Below the pieces are notes generated by a model. It searched no databases, had not been told where the DNA came from, and saw only the letters and a program-made list of their open reading frames with translations. Of a stretch of 64,000 nucleotides of DNA, positions 37,419 to 47,162 are shown piece after piece; the first letter of the stretch is position 1; each line of letters begins with the position of its first letter. Made by a program: the position numbers and the translations under genes. The stretch comes from Deinococcus radiophilus (lineage in GTDB: Bacteria > Deinococcota > Deinococci > Deinococcales > Deinococcaceae), in the NCBI RefSeq assembly GCF_020889625.1, contig NZ_CP086381.1, positions 229,587 through 293,586 of the forward strand, written 5' to 3'.

Positions 37419-40022
37419 ATGTCTATAGCTCAATTTGCCCGAGACTTTCGCCGTCTGACCCCCAGCGAGCGGTCCATGTGGCGCTGGCCCATGATGTGGC
37501 TGGGGACCGCTGCCATTGTCGTGGTGCCGTCGCTGTACGCCGGAATCAATCTGGCGAGTGCGCTGGACCCTTACGGCAACTTGCAGGCCCTCCCGGTTGG
37601 GGTGGTCAATCTGGATCAGGGAACCCGCCGAGACGGCGAAACGATCAACCTGGGCCGTGACCTGATGGCGGAGTTTCAGGATGATCCGCCGTTCGCCCTC
37701 ACCGTTTTCCCGACCCAGGCCGCGGCTCAGGCGGCAGTTCAGCGCGGCGACATCTACTTTGCGCTAACGGTGCCGGGTGATTTCAGCCGCCGGGCAGTTC
37801 AGGGAGACAGCACTCAACATGGCGTGCTGAACCTGTATGTGTCGGAAGGGTCCAACTATTTCGCCAGCCGGGTGGCGGATTCGTTCGCGGCGGGGCTGGA
37901 AGACCAGCTGAACCAGACCCTCAGCGAAACGCGCTGGGAGGCGGTGCAGCTGTCGTTTGAGGAGGTCCAGAGTGGTTTTGCGGACCTGCGGGAGGTCACT
38001 GGCACGCTGGCAGATGGTGCCCAGGACCTGGCGGACGGTACGGCCCGTCTGGACGCTGGGGCGCGTGATCTGAGTGCTGGAATGGACCGCGCCGCAGCAG
38101 GCAGCGCTGAGCTGGCGTCCGGCGCCGAAGACATCAGCGGTGGAGTGCAGGCCCTAACCGGCGGGACCGCTCAGTTGCGGGACGGTCTGGAACAGGTACA
38201 AGCTGGCCTCCCAGACGAAGCCGCCTTGCAGCCACTGCGGAGTGGGACCGCCGGGGTCCGTCAGGGCAGCGCCGATCTGGCCAGCGGCCTGGAGGAACTG
38301 TCCGGGGGTGCCGAAAGGCTGGCCGCCGGAGGTAAGCGCCTGCAAGCTGGAGCCGACGGCGTGGCGTCCGGTAGTGCGGAACTGGCCCGGCAGGTCCCGC
38401 AGCTTCAAAGCGGTCTGGGTCAGTTGGTGTCCGGCGCGGCAGACCTGTCCGGCGGCAGTGATCGCTTACAGCAGGGTGCCGCAGATTTGGCCAGTGGCAG
38501 TGCGGAACTGGCCGAGGGACTTCCCGACTTGGAAATGGGCCTGGGACAGCTGAAGACTGGAGCAGATCGCCTGCAAGGTGGCGCCAATGAGCTGGCGGGT
38601 GGACTGAGCGAAGTGAATGACCGCGTGAGTGCTCAGCCGTTACCTGGCGAGCTGAAGGCTGGACTGGTCGGTCTCAAACAGGGGGCGCAGGAAGTCAGCA
38701 GCAGCGCTGGACAGCTGGCGCAGGCCCTGCCTCCGCTGCAAGCAGGCGCGGCCACCGCCCGTCAGGGCGCCCAGGCACTGGCCACAGGGTCCGCTGGCCT
38801 TGCCAGCGGTGCCACTGACCTGAGCGCCGGGGCGGGTCGGCTTGCGTCTGGTCTGCAAGAGGCGCAGGCGGGAGCTGGCCGGGCCGTCACTGGAGCGCAG
38901 CAACTGGCGGCTGGGGCGGCGCAGTTGCCCGCCGGTGCCGCTGACCTGAGCGCCGGTGCCCAGACCCTGGCAGACCGTAGCCGCGAGGCCGCAGCGGGCG
39001 CGGCCCAGCTGTCTACAGGTGCGGCAGCGTTGGAGGAAGGAGTGGGGGACCTGATAGCTGGCCTGGGCGACTTGCGCGCAGGCGTAGGCACCATCCAAGA
39101 CCAGTTGCCTCAGCAAACCGAGTTGGACCGCTTGAGTGATGGAGCAGCGACCCTGGCCGGGAGCAGCACTCAGCTGAGCAGCGGCCTGGAGGACCTGTCA
39201 GGCGGTGCCGGTGCTTTGACCCAGGGCAGCGCGGAGGTGAACAGTGGTGCCCAGCGACTGGCCGACGGCCTAAGTCAGCTCCACACGCAGATCCCAGCCC
39301 GGCAAGAGGAGATGGGCGGCGACCCCGCAGGTCTCAGCCGCAGTGTGGCAGTGCAAACCGAAAAATTTGCGCCGGTGGCCAACAACGGAGCCGGGTTCGC
39401 GCCCTACTTTATGGCCCTGAGCCTCTGGGTTGGGGCCGTACTGACCACCTTCATCTTTCCGTATCAGCAGCTGCCCTACAGTGCCCGTCAGACCAGCCAG
39501 CTGGCGCGGGTCGCGCGCAAGGCACTGGTTCCGGCGCTGGTGGTGATCGCCCAGGCCGCCCTGATGGTCCTGGTCGTGCAGGCACTGGGAGTCAGCTATC
39601 TGCATCCTGCTGAAGTGCTGGCCACCTCGGTCCTAACCAGTCTGACCTTTCTGGCCCTCATCTTGGCGCTGATTCTGCTGTTTGGCGCAGTGGGTCGGTT
39701 CATCGCGCTGGTTCTGCTGATCATTCAGCTGGCGTCGTCGGGCGGGAGTTATCCAGTGGAGCTGGCGCCACCATTGTTCCAGACCATCCACAACTGGGTG
39801 CCGGTGACGCAAACCGTAGGAGCGCTGCGCCACGCGATTGCTGGGGCTTACCAGGGCCATTACACCGACTTTATGGGAGCGCTGGGGGCCATGCTGCTGG
39901 TCAGCGCCGTGCTCAGCTTGGTGGCCCGCCGCCGCTGGGAACTGGTGGACGATCCCGCTTTCCGGCCCTTGATTGTCTCACCGTTGCTGTCGGGTCAGCC
40001 ACACGAGGACCGGCCCGACTAG
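37419..40022 (+). CDS. YhgE/Pip-type ABC-2-like membrane protein with glycine-repeat domain
   Basis: 867 residues. One membrane helix near the N-terminus (LGTAAIVVVPSLYAGINLA), then an extracytoplasmic domain starting LPVGVVNLDQG, then about 450 residues of a repeating pattern such as LASGAxxLxxG (ASGLEELSGGAERLAAGGKR), and five C-terminal membrane helices (VGAVLTTFIFPYQQLPYSAR onward). This is the plan of YhgE/Pip proteins, such as phage infection protein and mycobacterial or staphylococcal secretion factors. The repeat is predicted to form a long helical stalk. GGGAGAT precedes ATG 37419. The gene is controlled by the adjacent TetR operator. Substrate unknown. Confidence 0.9.
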   Translation: MSIAQFARDFRRLTPSERSMWRWPMMWLGTAAIVVVPSLYAGINLASALDPYGNLQALPVGVVNLDQGTRRDGETINLGRDLMAEFQDDPPFALTVFPTQAAAQAAVQRGDIYFALTVPGDFSRRAVQGDSTQHGVLNLYVSEGSNYFASRVADSFAAGLEDQLNQTLSETRWEAVQLSFEEVQSGFADLREVTGTLADGAQDLADGTARLDAGARDLSAGMDRAAAGSAELASGAEDISGGVQALTGGTAQLRDGLEQVQAGLPDEAALQPLRSGTAGVRQGSADLASGLEELSGGAERLAAGGKRLQAGADGVASGSAELARQVPQLQSGLGQLVSGAADLSGGSDRLQQGAADLASGSAELAEGLPDLEMGLGQLKTGADRLQGGANELAGGLSEVNDRVSAQPLPGELKAGLVGLKQGAQEVSSSAGQLAQALPPLQAGAATARQGAQALATGSAGLASGATDLSAGAGRLASGLQEAQAGAGRAVTGAQQLAAGAAQLPAGAADLSAGAQTLADRSREAAAGAAQLSTGAAALEEGVGDLIAGLGDLRAGVGTIQDQLPQQTELDRLSDGAATLAGSSTQLSSGLEDLSGGAGALTQGSAEVNSGAQRLADGLSQLHTQIPARQEEMGGDPAGLSRSVAVQTEKFAPVANNGAGFAPYFMALSLWVGAVLTTFIFPYQQLPYSARQTSQLARVARKALVPALVVIAQAALMVLVVQALGVSYLHPAEVLATSVLTSLTFLALILALILLFGAVGRFIALVLLIIQLASSGGSYPVELAPPLFQTIHNWVPVTQTVGALRHAIAGAYQGHYTDFMGALGAMLLVSAVLSLVARRRWELVDDPAFRPLIVSPLLSGQPHEDRPD

Positions 40023-40028
40023 GAGCCT

Positions 40029-40994
40029 TTAGTTCAGTACCTTCAGGGCTTCCGCCAGTGCAGTTCGCCTCAAGCGTCCAGGCCCACCGGCCACCAGCAA
40101 GGCCACGCTCCGGCCCGTTGCGGGCCGAAAGGCCAGGCCCGCCCGTGAGTGCCGCGCGACGCCATCATGCCACCATAGGCCCCCGGAGACCAGCCAACCG
40201 GGGGCTACTTCGTCTAGCCCAGCAGGCAAGCGGCGCGGCGTGACCGTGAGTTGCCAGTCGGGCGGCAGCGCTCCACTCAGGTGTGCCTGTGCAAAGGCGA
40301 GCAGGTCGCCCACATCCGACCACAGACCCCCAGCGCCCAGCAGCGGCCCGAAACGGGTGGCGCGGTAAGGGAGTTCGGTGGGCGAAGGAAAGTAGGTGTG
40401 ACGCAGGTTCAGCGGGCCCAGGACGGCCCGTTCCAGGGCAGTGGGGTAGCTTGGCGCACCGGCGGCTTGGGCCAGCGCCAAGGCCAGTACGCCCGCCCCC
40501 AGGTTGGAATACACGAACTGCCCCGCCTGCCACCGGTTGGCCCAGCGCTGCCCGGACGCCAGGACTGCGGCCTCGTCCATGCGCCCGTAGGGGTCTTGCC
40601 AATCCAGCAGCGCGGTCAGCCCGGCACGTAAGGGGTGGGCGGGCAGGCCCGCAGTGTGGGTCGCCAGTGCGTAGAGCGTCACCCAGGCCGGCCATCCCCG
40701 CCAGACCCCACCCAGCTCGCGCAGGGGAGCGTGGGGGTCTAGCTGCCCCTGCGCAGCCAGCACCGCCAGCAGCGCCGCTGTCAAAGGCTTGGTCACACTG
40801 GCGATTTCGGCGGGCTCCACGGGAGCGTGTTCCCCCAGGCTCCAGCGGTGGGCGCTGCCGCCGACTTCGTGTATCCCCAGCACCAATCCCCGGCGCAGCG
40901 GCGAGAGCACTCTTTCCACGCGCTGGGGTGGCAGCCCGGTGAGTTCAGCCACTTCACGGGACAGACGGCGCAGTGGCGGCGCGGCAGACAACAT
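40029..40994 (-). CDS. Serine hydrolase, class C beta-lactamase/esterase family
   Basis: 321 residues from ATG 40994 (MLSAAPPLRRL), placed by TACACT 6 bases upstream. EIASVTKPLTAALLA holds the SxxK nucleophile motif and QFVYSNLGAGVLALAL the YxN motif; ATHTAGLPAHPL precedes it, as in EstB-like and AmpC-like proteins. There is no signal peptide, so a cytoplasmic esterase or peptidase is more likely than a periplasmic beta-lactamase. Convergent with the YhgE/Pip gene by 6 bases. Confidence 0.85.
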   Translation of the reverse strand: MLSAAPPLRRLSREVAELTGLPPQRVERVLSPLRRGLVLGIHEVGGSAHRWSLGEHAPVEPAEIASVTKPLTAALLAVLAAQGQLDPHAPLRELGGVWRGWPAWVTLYALATHTAGLPAHPLRAGLTALLDWQDPYGRMDEAAVLASGQRWANRWQAGQFVYSNLGAGVLALALAQAAGAPSYPTALERAVLGPLNLRHTYFPSPTELPYRATRFGPLLGAGGLWSDVGDLLAFAQAHLSGALPPDWQLTVTPRRLPAGLDEVAPGWLVSGGLWWHDGVARHSRAGLAFRPATGRSVALLVAGGPGRLRRTALAEALKVLN

Positions 40995-41090
40995 GGACGC
41001 AGTGTAGCGGCGGCGGAGTGCTATCTTCATGCAGCTGCGGTTGCGCCGCCTGAGACGGTACCGCGTTACAGCAAGGAGAATCGGCTGCCC

Positions 41091-41870
41091 ATGAGTCTAG
41101 TTACTGTTCTGTTCGGCACCCTGGTCAATGCGCTGGCCGTCATCGCCGGCGGCCTGGCCGGGATGTGGTTCGGCCAGCGCGTGCCAGTGCAGGTTCAGCG
41201 CACACTGCTGCAGGCCCTGTCGCTGATCACCCTCTTTATTGGGCTGGATATGGCCTGGGCGCTACGTGACCTGAGCTTCGGGCCGGTGCCGGGAGTGATC
41301 GTGGGGTTGGTCGGCCTGGCGGTGGGCGTGGTCTTCGGCGAGTTGCTGCATATTGAAGAGGGCCTGACCCGCCTGGGCGAACGCGCTCAGCGCCGCTTCC
41401 GGGGTGGGGGACGCTTTACTGAAGGCTTTGTGGCGGCCACCTTGCTGTTCTGCGTTGGCCCCATGACCATTATCGGCGGCCTACAAAACGGCCTGACCGG
41501 CGACCCCACCACCTACCTGCTTAAATCCGGGCTGGACATTATCGCGGCCACAGCGCTGGCGGGGGTGTACGGCGCGGGCGTGCTGCTCAGTGCGCTGAGC
41601 ATCCTGACCGTGCAGGGCGGCATCGCGCTAGGCTCCTTTGCGCTGGCGAGTTCGGTGCTGGCGGACCTAGACCCGGCTTCTTTACGTGACCATCCGGTCA
41701 TGCTGGCCCTGACCGGCACTGGCGGTGTGGTGTTGCTCGGTATCGCCTGGAACCTGATGCTCAGCGCGCTGGAATTTACCGATCAGCGGGTGCGGGTCGG
41801 CAGTTTCTTGCCAGCGCTGCTGCTCAGCCCACTGCTGGCCTGGGCGCTGGGCCTCATCTGGCCGGCCTGA
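41091..41870 (+). CDS. DUF554 family membrane protein
   Basis: 259 residues with seven or so membrane helices. LFGTLVNALAVIAGGLAGMWFG, LITLFIGLDMAWAL, GVVFGELLHIEEGLTRLGE, FCVGPMTIIGGLQNGLTGD, LLKSGLDIIAATALAG and LSILTVQGGIAL match the DUF554 (YdfK/YqgA) family. Some members are called putative membrane proteins linked to butyrate or amino-acid metabolism, but none has a proven transport function. AAGGAG sits 11 bases before ATG. It diverges from the serine hydrolase and converges on the SGNH hydrolase. Confidence 0.9.
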   Translation: MSLVTVLFGTLVNALAVIAGGLAGMWFGQRVPVQVQRTLLQALSLITLFIGLDMAWALRDLSFGPVPGVIVGLVGLAVGVVFGELLHIEEGLTRLGERAQRRFRGGGRFTEGFVAATLLFCVGPMTIIGGLQNGLTGDPTTYLLKSGLDIIAATALAGVYGAGVLLSALSILTVQGGIALGSFALASSVLADLDPASLRDHPVMLALTGTGGVVLLGIAWNLMLSALEFTDQRVRVGSFLPALLLSPLLAWALGLIWPA

Positions 41871-41880
41871 ATTAGTCGGT

Positions 41881-43128
41881 CTACACCAGACCTGCCGCTG
41901 CCAACTCAGCCTGCGCGGCGGCAGGCAGGTCCACCTTCCAGAAGCGGTGGACGTGGTTGACCACTGCGTAGCCCAGCTTGCGCTGCCCCTCGCTGGACAG
42001 ATGGACACCGTCGGCGGACATGTCACGGCCAAAGGGAGTGCGGCTGCTTTCATCCTCGGCGTGGTGCATCTCCAGACTGTCCATCAACGGCTGCACGGCC
42101 AGCACGTCGTGGCCGAACTCGGCGGCGAGGCGGTAGATACTGGCGTTGTACGCCTCTACCGTCTGCTGAATGGTCTGGGCCTCGGCGGGAGTCAGTGCGT
42201 AGGGGGCGTCACAGTCCAGCTTGCGCCCCAACAAAAAGGCGGTCAGCGGCAACCGGCTTTCGCTGCCCTGACAGTTGGCCTCGGCTACGCCCTGCCCAAA
42301 CAGCACCGGACCAGGGGTCATCAGCGGTACCTGCGTCACATCCGGCACGGTAAGCAGCAAGGTCCGCGCCCCGGCGGGCTTCAGCCGGGACAGAATCTCA
42401 CGGTAGTGCCGCTCAAATTCCTCCGGGGACGTCACCCGCCCCGGATCACCTTCAGTCACAGCAGTCAGGGCATCATTCGATCCGATCCACAGCGTCAGAT
42501 AGTCGGGGTTGGATTTCAGGGCGGCTTCCACCTGGGTCAGCTGTGGCCCCAGAATCAGGCCATACAGCCGCCGGGTCAGGTCGTCGTCGCTGTCTGCGCC
42601 GCGCTTGGTATAGAGGTCCTCAGCCCGCGCGCCAGGCACCGCAAAGTTGGAGCCGCGCACGCCCGGCAGCACCCGGCGGCAGGACGCTTCGGCCAGGCCG
42701 CCGCCCATCGGGACCGGGCAGCCCAGCTGCGTGGCCGGAATACCGAAGGGAATATCGGTCAGCCGCGCCACCACCGCCGGGAAAGCACTGTACTGCTCTG
42801 GGGCGGTCAGGCCTGCTGACTGCATTCCCGCGGTGAGCGAGTCACCCAGGGCGACGTAAGCCATCACCGCGCCGGGTTGAACGTCGGCAGCGTGCGGCTG
42901 CACCGGCAACCGGGGGAGGGTCTGTGGCGTGACCAGCGTATTCCAGTCCAGCACTTCGGCTTCAGCAACTTCAGCCGCGGCAGAGGCGGCCGGGTCCGCC
43001 GCGTCAGCCGTAGTGGCAATGGCCACCGGCTGCGGCGTTCCCACGTCCTGCGCCACACAGGCCGCCGACAGGGAAGCCAGCAGCAGAACCGTTCCCAGGA
43101 GTTGTTGGCGGTGACGCTGGCGTTGCAT
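41881..43128 (-). CDS. SGNH/GDSL-family hydrolase, exported
   Basis: 415 residues from ATG 43128 (TATGCT ends 7 bases upstream). The N-terminus MQRQRHRQQLLGTVLLLASLS ends in LSAAC, a plausible lipobox. The hydrolase domain carries YVALGDSLTAG (nucleophile Ser), LTLWIGSNDAL (the GxND block) and MSADGVHLSSEG (catalytic Asp and His). The family cleaves esters, often of acyl or acetyl groups on lipids or wall sugars. It has an unusual threonine- and alanine-rich linker after the signal. Confidence 0.87.
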   Translation of the reverse strand: MQRQRHRQQLLGTVLLLASLSAACVAQDVGTPQPVAIATTADAADPAASAAAEVAEAEVLDWNTLVTPQTLPRLPVQPHAADVQPGAVMAYVALGDSLTAGMQSAGLTAPEQYSAFPAVVARLTDIPFGIPATQLGCPVPMGGGLAEASCRRVLPGVRGSNFAVPGARAEDLYTKRGADSDDDLTRRLYGLILGPQLTQVEAALKSNPDYLTLWIGSNDALTAVTEGDPGRVTSPEEFERHYREILSRLKPAGARTLLLTVPDVTQVPLMTPGPVLFGQGVAEANCQGSESRLPLTAFLLGRKLDCDAPYALTPAEAQTIQQTVEAYNASIYRLAAEFGHDVLAVQPLMDSLEMHHAEDESSRTPFGRDMSADGVHLSSEGQRKLGYAVVNHVHRFWKVDLPAAAQAELAAAGLV

Positions 43129-43239
43129 ACGGGCCAGCATAGCGGCCCTGTTTCAGAACAACGTGGCCTACGTCTGAGAAGGATTGCGGTCGAATCGCTC
43201 CGACCAGAGCCCTTCAACCAGGGCGACCAGTCCATGGGG

Positions 43240-43256
43240 CAGGCTTGAGAAGCCTG
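43240..43256. repeat. Short hairpin between hemY and the SGNH gene
   Basis: CAGGCTT and AAGCCTG pair over a three-base loop. Just beyond the hemY stop on the minus strand; without a T run it is a weak terminator at best. Confidence 0.3.
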
Positions 43257-43263
43257 GGCCGCC

Positions 43264-44682
43264 CTACTCTGCCAGGCTGGTCATCACTTGCCGCGCGGCG
43301 GTGCGTCCGGCGTTCACACAGTCGGGCAAACCGACCCCAGTAAAACTGGCTCCGGCGACCTGCACGGTGCCCGGCAGAGCCGCGCGAATGGCGGCCAAGT
43401 GGTGACGGTGTCCCACTACGTAAGCCGGATTCTTGCCGCGCCAATCGGCAAAGGCGTGGAACAGCGGTTCACCCTCTGCCCCGAACAGCTCCCGGACATA
43501 CCCTTCGGCCAGTCGGCGGGCCTCGCCGGGTTCGGTATTCTTGAAAAACACCCGCAGCAGGACGTGGTCCTCCGGCGCGCGGCCATGCATCTTGCCGGAA
43601 TGCACCGTGATGGCCGTCATGGCAATGCCCTCGGACCAGTCCACTTGCAGGCCGTGCATGTCCATGTCAAAGGCGAACTGCTCGCGGCGGTAGGCCAGAA
43701 TCACGGCCACCGACGAGTTGGTCTTGAGCTGCCCGACGAGCGCCGCAGCTTCCGGGAAGTCACCGGCCAGCAGCGGCGCGGTGAACCAGGCGGGGGTGGT
43801 CATGATCACGCCGCGCCCAGCGATATGCTCACCAGAGGCCAGGGTCACGCCGTCCCGGTGAACCTGGCGAACCGCGCTGTTCAGCCGGACTTCTTCCGTC
43901 AGCGCGCGGCCCACTGCCCCAGCCAACTCACCCATGCCACCTCTGAACGAGCCGAAAATCGGTCCGGTGCGCGGCGGCAAAGCCCGGTGCGCGGCGATGA
44001 GGCTGCCGTATTTCTGTTCCATCGCCAGAAACTGCGGAAAAGCCATCTGCATGCTCAGTTCATGCGGGTTGGCGACATAGATGCCCGCCGCCATCGGCAC
44101 GATAAAGTTCATGGCTTCCTCGCCAAAACGCCGGGTGACGAACGACGCCAGCGACTCGTCCTCGTCGGCGTTTTCGCGGGGCGGCACGTTGACCTCGCCC
44201 AGCATTCGCTCGGTGCCTTCGGGTGACAGCACCCCGCTGCGGCGAAAGGCTTGCTCGTCCAGCGGCACGAACATCCGCAGATGTTCCGGGAAAGGCAGCA
44301 GCCGGCCCCCTTTCAGGAAATACAGCCGCTTGGTGTCCTCGCGGGGGTGAATCAGCTCGCTTTCCAGGCCCACCTCGCGCGCCAATTCCAGCGCCCAGGG
44401 CTTGCCCAGGATAAAAGCGTCGGCGGCCTTTTCCACCAGAAAATCCCCGGCACCTGGCAGGCTGTGCCACTCGGTCTGCACCTTGCCACCGAGGTAGTCC
44501 CCGGCTTCCAGCAGCACATACGGCAAGCCGAGCTGCTGCAGTTCCCAGGCGGCGCTTAGGCCCGTCAGACCGCCCCCCACCACAATCACCGGCTGATCAG
44601 TCGTGGCCGCGCCTCGGCGGTCCCCACCCTGGGTCAACCCAACCTGCGGCGCCGCACTTAAGGACTCGGATATGTCAGTCAT
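43264..44682 (-). CDS. hemY: Protoporphyrinogen/coproporphyrinogen oxidase (HemY/CgoX type)
   Basis: 472 residues from ATG 44682, with GGAG 6 bases upstream. VIVVGGGLTGLSAAWELQQLG and VLLEAGDYLGGKVQTE bind FAD; AADAFILGKPWALELARE, SFVTRRFGEEAMNFIVPMAAGIYVA and QVAGASFTGVGLPDCVNAG are typical of the HemY/CgoX oxidases that take six electrons from a porphyrinogen. It is the third gene of a hemE-hemH-hemY cluster. In monoderm-like bacteria this arrangement often uses coproporphyrinogen as substrate and a coproporphyrin ferrochelatase; whether that holds here depends on HemQ, which is not in the window. Confidence 0.93.
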   Translation of the reverse strand: MTDISESLSAAPQVGLTQGGDRRGAATTDQPVIVVGGGLTGLSAAWELQQLGLPYVLLEAGDYLGGKVQTEWHSLPGAGDFLVEKAADAFILGKPWALELAREVGLESELIHPREDTKRLYFLKGGRLLPFPEHLRMFVPLDEQAFRRSGVLSPEGTERMLGEVNVPPRENADEDESLASFVTRRFGEEAMNFIVPMAAGIYVANPHELSMQMAFPQFLAMEQKYGSLIAAHRALPPRTGPIFGSFRGGMGELAGAVGRALTEEVRLNSAVRQVHRDGVTLASGEHIAGRGVIMTTPAWFTAPLLAGDFPEAAALVGQLKTNSSVAVILAYRREQFAFDMDMHGLQVDWSEGIAMTAITVHSGKMHGRAPEDHVLLRVFFKNTEPGEARRLAEGYVRELFGAEGEPLFHAFADWRGKNPAYVVGHRHHLAAIRAALPGTVQVAGASFTGVGLPDCVNAGRTAARQVMTSLAE

Positions 44683-44739
44683 TCCATCTCCTGGACCAAG
44701 GGCGGACGGTGATGAGCTCCACCATCCGCCCGCAGCCAT

Positions 44740-45795
44740 CTAGAGTTCCTGTGCTTTGTTATGTACCACGCTTGCCACCGTGCCGATAAACAGCGGATCG
44801 GTGTTCAGCGCGGGCGGGCGCACCAGGCGCATGCCCAATTCTTGGGCCACCTTCTGCGCCTCAATGTCGATGTCGAAGAGAATTTCCACATGGTCCGACA
44901 CGAAGCCGATGGCGATGCTGACCACCTTATCGATGCCGCGTTCGGCGTGCAGCTGCGGTAGCCAGTCTTCGAGCTGTGGCCCCAACCAGGGCTCCGGGCT
45001 GCGGCCTTCGGACTGGTAGCACCAACTCCACTGCTCCTCGCTCAGCCCCGCCTGCGCCGCGATCAAGCGGGCCGATTCCATCAGCTGATCGGCGTAGGGG
45101 TCGCCCTCGCGGATCACCCGCACCGGCAGGCTGTGGGCGCTGAGGACCACGTGAACGTCGCCGCGCTGGTCTTCGGGAAACTCCGCCAACCCCATCCGCA
45201 CCCGGTCGGCCATCGCGGTAATGTAGCCGGGTTCGGTGTGGTACTGGTTCACGAAGGCGAATTCAATCTGGCCGTGGAACATCTCCAGCGCCGCCTTGAT
45301 CTTTTTCTGGTACTTCTCCACACTCAGCTTGGAGTACTGAGGGGCCAGCACAATCGCCACCGCCCGCCGGATGCCGTCGTCCAGCATGTCGCGCACGGCA
45401 TCTTCGATCCAGGGCGACCAATGGCGCATCCCGATGTAGGCCCGGTAGTCGCCCACCTCGTCCAGCTTGGCCATCGTGGCTTCGACCTGGGCGCGGGTGA
45501 ACTCCGGCAGCGGACTCTTGCCGCCGATCGCCTCGTAGTTGCCGCTGATTTCTTCCAGCACCTCGGCGTAGGTGGGCCGTCCCGAGCGGATGTCGGCCAG
45601 GTAACCGGGCATTTCCTCGAGGGTTTCGGGGCCGCCGTAGGCCATGAACAGCACGCCGATGGTCCCGTCCGTCACGGCCTTGCCTGGGTTGATCCGGGTG
45701 CTGGGGATGCTGGGGGCGTAGGAATCGTTGACGATCCGTACGGGGGGATAGGGGTTGACCGCCGTCTCGGTGGCGGGAGTTTCAGCTTTGGTCAT
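44740..45795 (-). CDS. hemH: Ferrochelatase (HemH/CpfC)
   Basis: 351 residues from ATG 45795, with AAGGAG 6 bases upstream; the open frame extends further but that part is low-complexity and unlike the family. GVLFMAYGGPETLEEMPGYL opens the domain, followed by YIGMRHWSPWIEDAV, VLAPQYSKLSVEKY, VVLSAHSLPVRV (catalytic His) and VSIAIGFVSDHVEILFDIDIEAQ (second metal-site Glu). It inserts Fe2+ into protoporphyrin IX or coproporphyrin III. Between hemE (71 bases upstream) and hemY (57 bases downstream). Confidence 0.95.
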   Translation of the reverse strand: MTKAETPATETAVNPYPPVRIVNDSYAPSIPSTRINPGKAVTDGTIGVLFMAYGGPETLEEMPGYLADIRSGRPTYAEVLEEISGNYEAIGGKSPLPEFTRAQVEATMAKLDEVGDYRAYIGMRHWSPWIEDAVRDMLDDGIRRAVAIVLAPQYSKLSVEKYQKKIKAALEMFHGQIEFAFVNQYHTEPGYITAMADRVRMGLAEFPEDQRGDVHVVLSAHSLPVRVIREGDPYADQLMESARLIAAQAGLSEEQWSWCYQSEGRSPEPWLGPQLEDWLPQLHAERGIDKVVSIAIGFVSDHVEILFDIDIEAQKVAQELGMRLVRPPALNTDPLFIGTVASVVHNKAQEL

Positions 45796-45866
45796 GGGTT
45801 GCTCCTTATCTTTGGCTCTCTGCTCTCGGCCCGCTGTTCTGGGCTGCCTTCTGCCAGCTTCTGACT

Positions 45867-47075
45867 TCAGCGATTGGCTGTTCTCTCGTGGACGTATTCG
45901 GCCACGCGGCGCACGTTGTCCATCGGCGTGGTGGGCAGGATGCCGTGCCCGATGTTGAAGATGTGGCCGGGGCGGCCATTTGCCTCGTCCAGCACGCGGT
46001 CCACCTGGTGTTTCAGTTCGCGCCAGGGAGCGGCCAGCAGCAGGGGATCGAGGTTGCCCTGAATGGCCTGACCCGGATTCAGCTGCGCCCAAGCGGTGTC
46101 CAGCGGGGTGCGCCAGTCCACGCCCACCACGTCGGTTTCGTATTTGGCGATGTCTTCCAAGAGGTGCCCAGTATCGGTCCCGAAGTAGATGACCGGTACG
46201 CCGTAGGGCTTGACCGCTTCAATCAGGCGCTGGGTGGCGGGCCACACGAAGGTCTGGTAGTCGTAGCGCGAAAGAGCGCCCGCCCAGGAGTCGAAAATCT
46301 GCACGGCAGCGGCCCCGGCCTTGATTTGCTCACCCAGGTAATCGGCCTGCACGGTGGCCAGCTTGTCCATCAGGCGGAACCAGGCGGCGGGTTCGGCATA
46401 CATCATTTGTTTGGTGTATTCATAGTTGCGCGAGCCGCCGCCCTCAATGGCGTAGCTGGCCAGGGTAAAGGGCGCACCCACAAAGCCGATCAGCGGAATG
46501 CCCCGGCGGTCCAGTTCGGGTTTCAGCAGCCGGATCGCCTCGGCGGTGTAGGGCATGCTTTCGCGGGCGGCGGGCACGCCCAGCAGGTCGACGGCGCGGG
46601 TGCTGCGTAGCGGATTGCTGATGCGCGGTCCTGCACCCTTCACGAAATCCAGGTCCAGGCCCATCACCGGCAGCGGCGTCAGGATGTCGTTAAAGAGAAT
46701 CGCGGCGTCCACGTCAAAGGCGCGAATGGGCTGCAGGGTGATCTCGGCAGCCAGCTCTGGCGTGCGGATGCATTCCAGCATCGAGCGGTCTGCGCGAATA
46801 GCGCGGTATTCGGGCATATAGCGCCCAGCCTGGCGCATGAACCACAGCGGTGTGTGGGCCGCTTTCTCGCCGCGGGCAGCCTTCAAAAAGGCCGAAGCCT
46901 CCAGTGCCGGGTTGGGCTCTACCTTGACCGAGGGGCGCATCGGGCGCTGAGGGGCCTCGCCCAGCGCTTGGTCTGCTGGACTTTGGCCGCTGGCGCGGTG
47001 GCCGCGTGGCTCAGGGGAATCGGTGGGGGTGTGGGCCGCCTCTGGCCGGTCCGTATCTTGTTGAGAACGCGTCAC
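45867..47075 (-). CDS. hemE: Uroporphyrinogen decarboxylase
   Basis: Up to 402 residues. The enzyme body begins at about residue 60: [61 protein letters not shown] and [16 protein letters not shown] are HemE signatures that decarboxylate uroporphyrinogen III to coproporphyrinogen III. The first 45 residues from GTG 47075 are hydrophilic and low-complexity ([20 protein letters not shown]), absent from most HemE proteins, so ATG 46940 is an alternative start. TATGGT lies 9 bases before the GTG, which favours the longer, leaderless form. First gene of the heme cluster. Confidence 0.95.
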   Translation of the reverse strand: MTRSQQDTDRPEAAHTPTDSPEPRGHRASGQSPADQALGEAPQRPMRPSVKVEPNPALEASAFLKAARGEKAAHTPLWFMRQAGRYMPEYRAIRADRSMLECIRTPELAAEITLQPIRAFDVDAAILFNDILTPLPVMGLDLDFVKGAGPRISNPLRSTRAVDLLGVPAARESMPYTAEAIRLLKPELDRRGIPLIGFVGAPFTLASYAIEGGGSRNYEYTKQMMYAEPAAWFRLMDKLATVQADYLGEQIKAGAAAVQIFDSWAGALSRYDYQTFVWPATQRLIEAVKPYGVPVIYFGTDTGHLLEDIAKYETDVVGVDWRTPLDTAWAQLNPGQAIQGNLDPLLLAAPWRELKHQVDRVLDEANGRPGHIFNIGHGILPTTPMDNVRRVAEYVHERTANR

Positions 47076-47144
47076 AATGGGGTCACCATAGCGCCCCGGC
47101 CTCGCTGTCTGCCAGGGGACAAATTAACCTGCCGTTTCTGTTGC

Positions 47145-47162
47145 TGACCGAGCGGTCGGTCA
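47145..47162. promoter_or_regulatory. Candidate operator upstream of hemE
   Basis: TGACCGAGCGGTCGGTCA has arms TGACCG and CGGTCA around a 6-base centre and itself resembles TetR-type sites. It overlaps the dedA stop codon, 70 bases before hemE. Confidence 0.35.

Noticed and set aside
45796..46092. N-terminal extension of ferrochelatase to 46092
   Set aside because: It would overlap hemE, is low-complexity, and ATG 45795 has a strong ribosome site.
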